The position numbers and the translations under genes are program-made. The notes below the pieces were generated by a model. It did no database searches, had not been told where the DNA came from, and was given only the letters and a program-made list of their open reading frames with translations. A DNA stretch of 64,000 nt from CAG-390 sp964590755 (lineage in GTDB: Bacteria > Bacillota > Clostridia > Oscillospirales > CAG-272), in assembly GCA_964590755.1 (NCBI GenBank), contig CAZPYK010000001.1:18282-82281 (forward strand), in the 5' to 3' direction. This document shows, piece by piece, positions 54,470-61,564 of the stretch. Each line of letters opens with the position of its first letter. Within the stretch, counting starts at the first letter, position 1.

Positions 54470-54514
54470 GCCTGCGACCGTATCTCGTTTCCGGGAACAG
54501 TCGCAGGCTTTTTT
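54470..54514 (+). terminator. Terminator after the SpoIID gene
   Basis: GCCTGCGAC (54470-54478) pairs perfectly with GTCGCAGGC (54500-54508), followed by six T's. It ends the coaE-to-spoIID run of plus-strand genes. Confidence 0.85.
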
Positions 54515-55488
54515 CATTTAACAAAATCCATAAGATCGTTTTCGGTGATATAGCAAAGCTCGGATATTCTCTCTGCTCTGCTTATACGATCGAGTCCGGC
54601 CAGAGAATGTGTGTCGGTTCCGAAGGTAAACTTGCACCCTGCGGCTTTCGCCAACCTCATGACGCGTATCATAGGCTCATCTTCAAAATCGTTTCGCCAC
54701 ATCTTGAAGGCACCGGTATTGACTTCTATACCGACTCCGAGTGCCCGAGCGGTACAAAAGCACTCAAGATATTGCTCGTCGGTAACTGCTTCGATTATTG
54801 TTTTTTGAAGTTCCTTTGATAAACCGCAAGGAGAAAATGTGTGTGCTATAGATACCGGAACATTTTTCACCATTTTAACGAATTCCGAATTATTCACAAG
54901 CCTCAAAAAGCTTTGATACATGAAATCGGCGTTATACCTAACCATATCGACGTGACGTTCGCCGAGCATGGCTTCGATATCATTGCTTGAAACGGAATTG
55001 ACAAGGCTTGCGGCTTGGCTCGCGGACAACTCGGGGACGCTTTCCGCAATTTTGCTTGCAAGCTTTTGGCGCATCTCCTTAACGTCATCCATTTCGGGAA
55101 TCACAAAATTCTTCATATGAATATGAGTGTGCGGAACAAGTATATAATCAAACTTTTTGGCGGTATCCGCGAGCATACCCAAGGTATCACTCATTCCGCA
55201 ATATTCGGTTTCGGTTCCGATCAACAAACGCATTCCGGGTATGCTCGGCATAGCCGCACGTGCACACTCGAGACCGTAGTTTATCATCTGCTGATGATAC
55301 CATTTGCTTGCCCCGGGTACCTTTTCGTCCCAAAGGTGATTTGAAACGCCGAACACCGTATGCCCGAGTTCGCGCGCACGATATGCATAAGCCGATATCG
55401 TAGCCTCCGGATCGTAGCAGCAGGATGAAAGCAGTGTGTGTGTGTGAATATCGTGTCTGATCTTCATAATTGTCGATCTCACTCTCAT
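54514..55488 (-). CDS. PHP-domain phosphoesterase (histidinol-phosphatase-like)
   Basis: A 324-residue PHP hydrolase. Metal-binding motifs are DIHTHTLLSSC at the start, GVSNHLW near 45, GTETEYCG near 85, VPHTHIHM near 110, SIAHTF near 200 and FGTDTHS near 290. The set is complete, so the enzyme should be active; the substrate is a phosphate monoester of unknown kind. The promoter predicted at 55541 makes any start upstream of about 55534 impossible. AAAGGG 10 nt upstream supports 55488, with ATG 55467 the alternative. No his genes are near. Confidence 0.82.
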   Translation of the reverse strand: MRVRSTIMKIRHDIHTHTLLSSCCYDPEATISAYAYRARELGHTVFGVSNHLWDEKVPGASKWYHQQMINYGLECARAAMPSIPGMRLLIGTETEYCGMSDTLGMLADTAKKFDYILVPHTHIHMKNFVIPEMDDVKEMRQKLASKIAESVPELSASQAASLVNSVSSNDIEAMLGERHVDMVRYNADFMYQSFLRLVNNSEFVKMVKNVPVSIAHTFSPCGLSKELQKTIIEAVTDEQYLECFCTARALGVGIEVNTGAFKMWRNDFEDEPMIRVMRLAKAAGCKFTFGTDTHSLAGLDRISRAERISELCYITENDLMDFVK

Positions 55489-55540
55489 ATCGAGAGCGCC
55501 CTTTCGCATTATATTTGCGGGAACATACCGCGATGTATCC

Positions 55541-55569
55541 ATTATATCAAAATGAGCAATCTTTTTCAA
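55541..55569 (-). promoter_or_regulatory. Promoter of the PHP gene
   Basis: Minus strand TTGAAA (55564-55569), a 17-nt spacer and TATAAT (55541-55546). It is divergent from the deoC promoter 20 nt away. Confidence 0.8.
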
Positions 55570-55588
55570 TACTTTTATAATTTATTAC

Positions 55589-55617
55589 TTGATATTTTTT
55601 CGATAATATGGTATCAT
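55589..55617 (+). promoter_or_regulatory. Promoter of deoC
   Basis: TTGATA (55589-55594), a 17-nt spacer and TATCAT (55612-55617). The leader is about 25 nt. Confidence 0.75.
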
Positions 55618-55646
55618 ATATAAAAACATCAGAAAGGTATTTATCC

Positions 55647-56306
55647 ATGAACAAATACGAGATACTGAAATATGCCGATCACACTCTGCTCTCCCCGACA
55701 GCTACCGAAGAGCAGATCAAAGCCATTTGCGATGATGGTATGAAATATCATACCGCGTCGGTCTGTATTCCTGCTTCATATGTGAAAACGGCATATGATT
55801 ATACCGAGGGCAAGCTGAACATATGCACAGTTATAGGCTTTCCTCTCGGCTATGACACGACCGCCGCAAAATGCTTTGAGGCCGCAGATGCAATAAGCAA
55901 CGGCGCAAATGAAATAGACATGGTCATAAATCTCGGCTGGCTCAAGGACGGAATGTATGACAAGATCGAGGCAGAGATAGCAGCGGTCAAGAAGGCCTGC
56001 GGCGAACACATTCTCAAGGTCATAATCGAAACATGTCTTTTGACCGACGATGAAAAGATCCGCATGTGCCAAACAGTCGCCGACGCCGGCGCCGATTATA
56101 TCAAAACCTCCACCGGTTTTTCGAACGGCGGCGCTACACGTGAGGATGTGGCCCTGTTCGCACAGCATGTTCCAAACGGCTTAAAGATCAAGGCAGCCGG
56201 CGGTATTCGATCATTCAATGACGCCGAGGACTTCATCGCTCTCGGAGCAACGCGCCTCGGGACAAGCGCCTTGGTAAAGCTTATTAAGCAAGAAGAACAA
56301 GCTTGA
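55647..56306 (+). CDS. deoC: Deoxyribose-phosphate aldolase
   Basis: A 219-residue class I aldolase that splits 2-deoxyribose-5-phosphate into acetaldehyde and glyceraldehyde-3-phosphate in deoxynucleoside breakdown. The Schiff-base Lys is in DYIKTSTGF, the second active-site Lys in LKIKAAGGIR, and Asp in NEIDMVINLG. AGAAAGG lies 9 nt before the ATG at 55647. It forms a single-gene unit rather than the usual deo cluster. Confidence 0.95.
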   Translation: MNKYEILKYADHTLLSPTATEEQIKAICDDGMKYHTASVCIPASYVKTAYDYTEGKLNICTVIGFPLGYDTTAAKCFEAADAISNGANEIDMVINLGWLKDGMYDKIEAEIAAVKKACGEHILKVIIETCLLTDDEKIRMCQTVADAGADYIKTSTGFSNGGATREDVALFAQHVPNGLKIKAAGGIRSFNDAEDFIALGATRLGTSALVKLIKQEEQA

Positions 56307-56328
56307 AAAACAAAATACCTTCATCCAT

Positions 56329-56371
56329 CACCGCCGAGAGCGACCGCGCTTTACTCTCGGCGGTGTGTTTT
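56329..56371 (+). terminator. Terminator of deoC
   Basis: CACCGCCGAGAG (56329-56340) pairs with CTCTCGGCGGTG (56354-56365), followed by TGTTTTG. Confidence 0.8.
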
Positions 56372-56388
56372 GTGCGGTTTTAATATTC

Positions 56389-56410
56389 GCTTATTCGCAA
56401 CCGAATAAGC
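56389..56410 (+). repeat. Inverted repeat at the left edge of the accessory region
   Basis: GCTTATTCG (56389-56397) pairs perfectly with CGAATAAGC (56402-56410) around CAAC, followed by TTTATCTTTTT. It may be a terminator of the lost upstream part or a second deoC terminator. It marks the last sequence before the helicase remnant. Confidence 0.5.
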
Positions 56411-56440
56411 TTTATCTTTTTGAGCTTTGCAAGCGATTTG

Positions 56441-58100
56441 CGGATTATTATAATTATTGTCCCATCTCTAAAAAATGCTCGGATTGCAGAGTTTAAGAAC
56501 CGGTTAGACGAGCATCCCGAAATCGATGTCGTTTATCTTGTACTTTAACAAGGATACCGTTAAGAAAGTAGTCGAAGAACTGCAAAGCAACGAAGGCGGA
56601 GATATTCCTACGGAAATCAACGGCGAATCGCTTGCAGAACCGACCTATGTTACTTGGACGGTTCATACACCGAGAAATACACGTCAGCCCGCTATGGTTC
56701 CCGGACAAACGAGCATATTTGATACACCTGTTTCGGGCGATACGAGTTCTGTGAGCCATGTCACCGCTGCACCGACAAGCGATAATTCTTCTCTTCCCTC
56801 CCATACTCGTTCTGCTCTTACGGTAGAAAGCACTATGCCGGAATACGATCCTCCAATGACCGTTACCGTCCCCGCACCGAGCACGCCGAACACTCCGTTG
56901 TTTACACCGCCGGCACCCGGCAGACAGCTTACGATTAAAACGGATATTGATCGCGTTGAGATTATCGATTTCATCAATGCACAGGGTTATTTGACGTATT
57001 TTATCCGTCATGACCGCATAAACGATTACCTCAAATCGCTTCTTGACCTCGCAGATCTTCTTACACATAACCTTATTTACCAAAATGCACGCGATGAAGT
57101 CATCGACGACGTTCTCGGTTTGATTCGTACATACGTTGATGAGCTTCACCGCACAGGTAAATATGAGGAATTCGCAAAACAGGTATTGGAATTCAAATTA
57201 TCGATTCAAGTGTTTGACCCATTCGGCCGGGCATTGGGGGATAATTACCTTGACGATTTTACAATGATGTCTGAAAGCGACATTGACAGGCGTGTAAGAG
57301 ACGCCGATACTAAGCTTGGACGGTATGGTTTCCCGAGCAAATACGGATATTTGTATTATGACGAGGACGATCCCAATGCTTATAAAATTGATTGCGTTCT
57401 TTTTGCCAACAATGATGATTGCAGAGCAAAGCTCGGAGATTATGCGAAGAAAAAGCTGAATGATTTCAGCAAAAAGTATCGTATTGCTATCGTCAGCAAA
57501 TCAGATGCCTGCAAGAAGAAGTATCACGATATTATGGCAGATAGTGATGTAATCAGCGAGCAGATCTTCGCGATTCCCGAAAATATCAGCGTTCGTGAAG
57601 ATGCAGACGGAACCGAATACGACAATCATTTGTTAGCCTCCCCAAAAAACGGAATTGCCAAAATTAAGCTCAACGGTTGGGAAAGCTCGCTGATAGAGGA
57701 AGAAGCTCGCAGAAACGATTTTGTTTGCTGGTTGCGAAATCCTTCGAGAGGCACGTGGGCTCTTTGCTTGCCTTACGAAATCGGCGGAGAAAAGAAAGCA
57801 TTCTATCCCGATTTCTTGGTAGTGCGGAGCGATCCTTATGCCGAATATGTTGTAGACATTCTTGAACCTCACGGAAATCAGTATGCGGACAACCTTCCCA
57901 AAGCAAAAGCCCTCGCGGATTATGCTAAGAACGAAAACCGCATTGGTAGAATTCAGCTGATTCACAAGAATCCAAACGCGGGCGGAAGCAACTTTGTACG
58001 CTTGGATCTGACTGATATCGTTGTTCGTGACAAGGTGCTTCACGCTATGACTCCGGACGAGTTGGATCACATCTTTGATACGGACGGTATCACGGAGTAA
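56441..58100 (+). pseudogene. 5'-truncated, frameshifted helicase-nuclease (type III restriction-like)
   Basis: From 56526 a 524-codon frame encodes the C-terminal part of a DEAD/DEAH restriction-type protein. It ends with FYPDFLVVRSD, VVDILEPHGNQYADNLPKA and GRIQLIH, typical of the PD-(D/E)xK nuclease-like end. A Pro/Ser/Thr-rich linker covers residues about 60-140. Upstream, another frame (56441-56548) reads VPSLKNARIAEFKNRLDEHP and EIDVVYL; skipping one base near 56540 joins it to YFNKDTVKKVVEEL. No helicase motifs I-III are present. It therefore looks like a decayed remnant, though the ATG at 56526 could yield a shorter protein. Confidence 0.65.
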
Positions 58101-58170
58101 AAATTAATTACGGGAGAACACAGGGCAATTATGTTTTTTGTTCTCCCGCCTAAAAGAAAAGGAGGCATAT

Positions 58171-58287
58171 ATGAGCAACCCCAAACCAATAAAGCTTACT
58201 GATAAGCCCTATTTCGCATGGAAATATGAAGAACAGACAAAAATCAAACCTAAAGTGCTTGGGGCAAACTTAATATTGTATGCATGA
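58171..58287 (+). pseudogene. Short gene fragment of unknown type
   Basis: A 38-codon frame beginning MSNPKPIKLTDKPYFAWKY with an excellent ribosome site (AAAAGGAGG, 5 nt spacing). It ends after GANLILYA, which looks like the interior of a longer protein, so the rest was probably lost by deletion. It does not match a family I can name. It lies between the helicase remnant and another fragment. Confidence 0.4.
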
Positions 58288-58505
58288 CAACGTTATTACA
58301 AGGTGTTAATTTGCAGACACAGAATATCATAATAAAGATTTTAACAAAGAAGCTTGCATTGCATGATTTCAAAGCCAACGCGTCTAAGATCCCCATCCAC
58401 TACCGCTTTGTCGGTTGCTTGGAGATCCCCGATTGGTACCGCAAGCGCAAGGTCACGCTCGAAAGCCGTCAAGGCGTCGCGGTGAAATACCTGCCCACGG
58501 CATAA
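58284..58505 (+). pseudogene. Fragment resembling the C-terminal tail of a serine recombinase
   Basis: A 73-codon frame whose last 45 residues (KIPIHYRFVGCLEIPDWY and beyond) resemble the DUF4368-type tail of large serine recombinases of integrative elements. The recombinase catalytic and DNA-binding domains are missing. No SD precedes the ATG, which overlaps the preceding fragment. Placed 98 nt from tRNA-Pro, it suggests a deleted integrative element. The match is by recollection of the IHYRFVG motif and is uncertain. Confidence 0.35.
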
Positions 58506-58526
58506 AAAAAGAGCGGCAAACCGCTC
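58504..58526 (-). terminator. Terminator-like hairpin, minus strand
   Basis: GAGCGG-TTTG-CCGCTC with seven T's on minus (58526 to 58504). It may be a second stop for the tRNA-Pro transcript. Confidence 0.5.
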
Positions 58527-58559
58527 AAAACAACAAAGCAAATTCAAACCCAAATAGGC

Positions 58560-58604
58560 AAAAAATATCGAGTGTTCATCACTTTCGTTATGAACACTCG
58601 ATAT
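58560..58604 (-). terminator. Terminator of tRNA-Pro
   Basis: Minus strand: a perfect 15-bp stem (58590-58604 with 58565-58579) followed by six T's. Its first base is within the CCA end of the tRNA gene. Confidence 0.85.
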
Positions 58605-58679
58605 GGTCGGAGTGACAGGGCTCGAACCTGCGGCCTAATGGTCCCAAACCACCCGCGCTACCAACTGCGCCACACCCCG
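58604..58679 (-). tRNA. tRNA-Pro (anticodon TGG)
   Basis: A 76-nt cloverleaf on minus. The acceptor CGGGGTG pairs with CACTCCG, the D arm contains GCGCAGTTGGTAGCGC, the anticodon loop is TTTGGGA, and GGTTCGAGC marks the T arm. The CCA end is encoded. It is followed at once by a terminator, beyond which lies the decayed accessory DNA. Confidence 0.93.
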
Positions 58680-58745
58680 ATCTATACCGGCGTAGGCAAA
58701 AGCAAATTTTGAGCTACGTCGGTAATTTTTTATTATTAATTATGT

Positions 58746-59381
58746 TTATTTCAGTGTAAGGCTTTCGCAATTTAAAAAATCATATGCTCCGATAAGAGAA
58801 TCAGTGGGAACGACATGCTCGGCGCCGCAATTACGACAGAAGACTCTAACACCGCCATCCATTACCTCGGCATCATAATCCCCTTCTCCGTTCTCGCAAC
58901 GGCAAGCTATCTTTCCCTCGGCTTCAAGATCATGTATAACAAACATTACGATCTCAAACACCTGCGGGTCAGGAAGCAACTCATCTTCGGCGTCAAATGC
59001 CGAAAAATCGTTTATTCCGTTTTTTTCAAGCATATCAAGCAATTCAAGCTCGTTGCGCGCAAGCTCCGCCTTGACATGATTCATTTCTCCCATAAAACAG
59101 ATGGAAATATCGGAATACGGACACTGCAAAGTGAACAGATCTCTGCCGTAAAAAATCTGCTTATTAACGGTAAAAGTATGGGCCTTTCTGCAAAATATGC
59201 ACGGAACGGTGATCTTGACCTTATCCAAGTGCAAAACAACATCCATTTCGCTTTTTTGGCAATCACATTTAAGTTTCAACTTATTTGCCGAAAGAGAAAA
59301 CAATCCGGCAGCGCTCAGTACACCGTTTCCGCATTCCGGACACCGATAAGCAACAGTCGTGGATCTGGGTTCAAGAATCAT
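58746..59381 (-). CDS. Zinc-ribbon-like protein, unknown function
   Basis: A 211-residue soluble protein with paired cysteines: RCPECG near residue 13, KCDCQ near 40, PCIFCRKAH near 60, ACRCENG near 165 and FCRNCGAEH near 185. These suggest two or more zinc ribbons at the ends, with a helical middle. I recognise no family. The ATG at 59381 is supported by GGAG with 6-nt spacing, in a diverged hairpin-RBS cassette. It lies between tRNA-Pro and the PpiC gene, all on minus. Confidence 0.7.
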   Translation of the reverse strand: MILEPRSTTVAYRCPECGNGVLSAAGLFSLSANKLKLKCDCQKSEMDVVLHLDKVKITVPCIFCRKAHTFTVNKQIFYGRDLFTLQCPYSDISICFMGEMNHVKAELARNELELLDMLEKNGINDFSAFDAEDELLPDPQVFEIVMFVIHDLEAEGKIACRCENGEGDYDAEVMDGGVRVFCRNCGAEHVVPTDSLIGAYDFLNCESLTLK

Positions 59382-59420
59382 TGGAAGCTCCGTTCTGCCG
59401 TTATGCTTCGGCACGATTTT
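59382..59420 (-). repeat. Hairpin-RBS cassette, copy I (diverged)
   Basis: Minus strand: GTGCCG then GCATA, stem GCCG (59409-59412) with CGGC (59397-59400), AGAAC, GGAG (59388-59391), six bases, ATG. About two thirds of positions match copy B when aligned. Confidence 0.5.
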
Positions 59421-59480
59421 CACACCGTATCATCTTTTTACATTATATGTCGTACATCCGAAAAGCGCGCATGCTTTTTT

Positions 59481-59515
59481 GCATTCTCGGGTGCTGATAC
59501 CGCACCCGAGAATGC
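59481..59515. terminator. Perfect 14-bp hairpin after the PpiC gene
   Basis: GCATTCTCGGGTGC (59481-59494) pairs perfectly with 59502-59515 around a 7-nt loop. On minus it is followed by A's rather than T's, with a short T run only 17 nt later, so it could stabilise the 3' end rather than terminate by itself. Confidence 0.5.
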
Positions 59516-59531
59516 GCTGCTTTTTCAAGCT

Positions 59532-61304
59532 TTAGCCAATGCTGTTTATAACTCCGTTGTTATAGGAGATATCGGCAACCTCTTTCTGCGTATTGTACCA
59601 TTCGGTATATTTATCCGAGTACACACCGTCGCGCGCCGTAGCCTCCCATGCAGTCTCGCCGTCACCGACAAAGTACATGATATGTGCGCCGTATGAGGTC
59701 TCTATTATATCGACCTCACCGACCGTTCTGGACTCATCGTAGATCCAATCCTCGAAATTCTGCTCCATGTAATTCTTGGCAACATTGGTGTAGAATACGC
59801 TGCTGTCTTCCGTCCACTCGTTCGCAAGCGTTTCAAAAGCTTCTTTGGTCTTCTCGCCTTCGTTATACTGAGCGAGTATCTCCTCCGCCTTCGCCTTAGC
59901 ATCCTCAATGGTGCCATAGGTATCGGTTGCGAAAAGAATGTGTCCGACATCTTTGGTCACGGTATCGTCACGATGCGCGGTGTTTACCACGAAATAGGCG
60001 GTATATGTGGATTTTTTCTCACCCTCCGATGCGATCGAGGTGCTGTCACCCGCTTTGCGCTCGTCGGCAAAGAGCCACTTTTCGGAATCGGTGGCATCTT
60101 CAGCCGTAGGATCCGCATAGCTTGCGGCTGTAGTATCCTGAAGATCGTCATATGCGCTCTGTACGGCTGTAAGCAGCGAGCTTCCTATCTTGTCCATCGC
60201 GGTGCTGTAATCGTCATCGGTGCCGAACGATTTGATCTCATCGGCTTCACCCTTCACCTTGGCTGCTACCGACTCGATGAGAGCGGTCTTGTTGGTCTCA
60301 CGATCCAATCCGGAAACGGTTTCGGCAACTTCATCCTTCATGTTCGATTCGTAAAGACTCTCATACTGCTCGGTTGCATATGTGGTAGTGATATATTCGA
60401 CGGCTTTTGCAACAAAGTCTTCTCTGCTCGTGCAGGCGGCAAGCTCCTCGGCAAGCTTCTTGGCGTTTTCCTTTGCAGTCTCATATGCCGCATTTTCCTC
60501 GTCGGTGGCCTCGGGACCCTCGATCTCAAGCTCTGCCACAAAATCATAAGAAAGGATATCCGCGGACAACAACTTATCGGGATTCTGTGCAAGATACTCT
60601 GCCAACTCATCGGAGGTGATGGAGTTCGTCACGCGCTCTTTGTAAATATTCAAATACTTCTGCGCCAACGCCTGCAGTTCCAAAACGCTGCGTACATTGC
60701 TTTCGCTTACACCGGTTCCGTACTGCTGAGTAAGTACATAACTGGTAGTGTAGCCCTGAAGAGCATACTGTATGGCGTACTCCTCGGCGGCCTCGCGATT
60801 CGCCTTGATCGTATCGGCTATCTGCTGTTTTTCATCATCATCAAGCGAAACTCCCTCTGCTTTTGCCGCCTCGCAAAGGACCAAAATATTCTCCGCGGAG
60901 CTCTTGCCGAGATCCGCAAAATATTCGAACCAACTCATAGTGGTGTCAAAGTAACATGTCTGTGATTTGAGACCCTCGAGAGTTGTATCGCTGATTCCGT
61001 AAGTGGAAAGCAAATTATACGCCGAAAGTGTATTAACATAGCTGTTTTTGGTATCGTTTATAATATAGGTCATTTCGCTGCCGTTGAGTTTGAAATTATT
61101 TGATCTCACGGCGGTCGAAACTCTCGGAACCCATGTTGTGAATGCCCACAGTGCCACGCAAACGACAAGCAGAGCAGCGCAAGCGATGATTCCCAAACGG
61201 GTCATAAGCTTTGACTTGTCCGCCTCGCTTCTTTTGTTGAACTTTGCAGGATCGGCAATGATCTCTCCTGCTCTTGAATTTCTCGATCTGGTACCCTTGC
61301 CCAT
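59532..61304 (-). CDS. Membrane-anchored PpiC-type foldase (PrsA/SurA-like)
   Basis: A 590-residue extracytoplasmic peptidyl-prolyl isomerase. A basic N-terminus (35 residues) leads into one membrane segment (about 37-59). A large helical chaperone-like region follows, and a parvulin domain covers about 460-565 (VGHILFATD, YGAHIMYFVG). It resembles PrsA/SurA in layout but is about twice PrsA length and has no lipobox. It would assist folding of proteins exported by SecA. AAGGGAAGGG lies 9 nt before the ATG. Confidence 0.83.
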   Translation of the reverse strand: MGKGTRSRNSRAGEIIADPAKFNKRSEADKSKLMTRLGIIACAALLVVCVALWAFTTWVPRVSTAVRSNNFKLNGSEMTYIINDTKNSYVNTLSAYNLLSTYGISDTTLEGLKSQTCYFDTTMSWFEYFADLGKSSAENILVLCEAAKAEGVSLDDDEKQQIADTIKANREAAEEYAIQYALQGYTTSYVLTQQYGTGVSESNVRSVLELQALAQKYLNIYKERVTNSITSDELAEYLAQNPDKLLSADILSYDFVAELEIEGPEATDEENAAYETAKENAKKLAEELAACTSREDFVAKAVEYITTTYATEQYESLYESNMKDEVAETVSGLDRETNKTALIESVAAKVKGEADEIKSFGTDDDYSTAMDKIGSSLLTAVQSAYDDLQDTTAASYADPTAEDATDSEKWLFADERKAGDSTSIASEGEKKSTYTAYFVVNTAHRDDTVTKDVGHILFATDTYGTIEDAKAKAEEILAQYNEGEKTKEAFETLANEWTEDSSVFYTNVAKNYMEQNFEDWIYDESRTVGEVDIIETSYGAHIMYFVGDGETAWEATARDGVYSDKYTEWYNTQKEVADISYNNGVINSIG

Positions 61305-61498
61305 TATGTACCCTTCCCTTTCCGACGTGAATGAGCTTTCCGGTCAACCGACCGCAGCGCGGAAGATCCGCAACCGACGTCATTTTAATTATTCTTGATT
61401 TTTTATCGTTATGATCCGACGCATTTCGATCAAAAAGACAAAAATGCGCCGGGTCACAGTGAAACACAGTATATTATAACTACATATACTGTTCGTAA

Positions 61499-61537
61499 TG
61501 TGAACATATTTTGAACTTATCATAAATTCTGTTCACA
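61499..61537. repeat. Inverted repeat upstream of the PpiC gene
   Basis: TGTGAACA (61499-61506) and TGTTCACA (61530-61537) are perfect inverted copies 23 nt apart in an A/T-rich stretch between ribonuclease J and the PpiC gene. It could be an operator or a weak hairpin. A TATAAT lies at 61474-61479 on minus, without a good -35. Confidence 0.4.
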
Positions 61538-61564
61538 CGCTTGAACAAAATACCGTTTAAGACA

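Noticed and set aside
56380..58679. Attachment-site direct repeats flanking the accessory region
   Set aside because: I compared the 3' part of tRNA-Pro with the left edge near 56320-56450 and found no convincing shared core.
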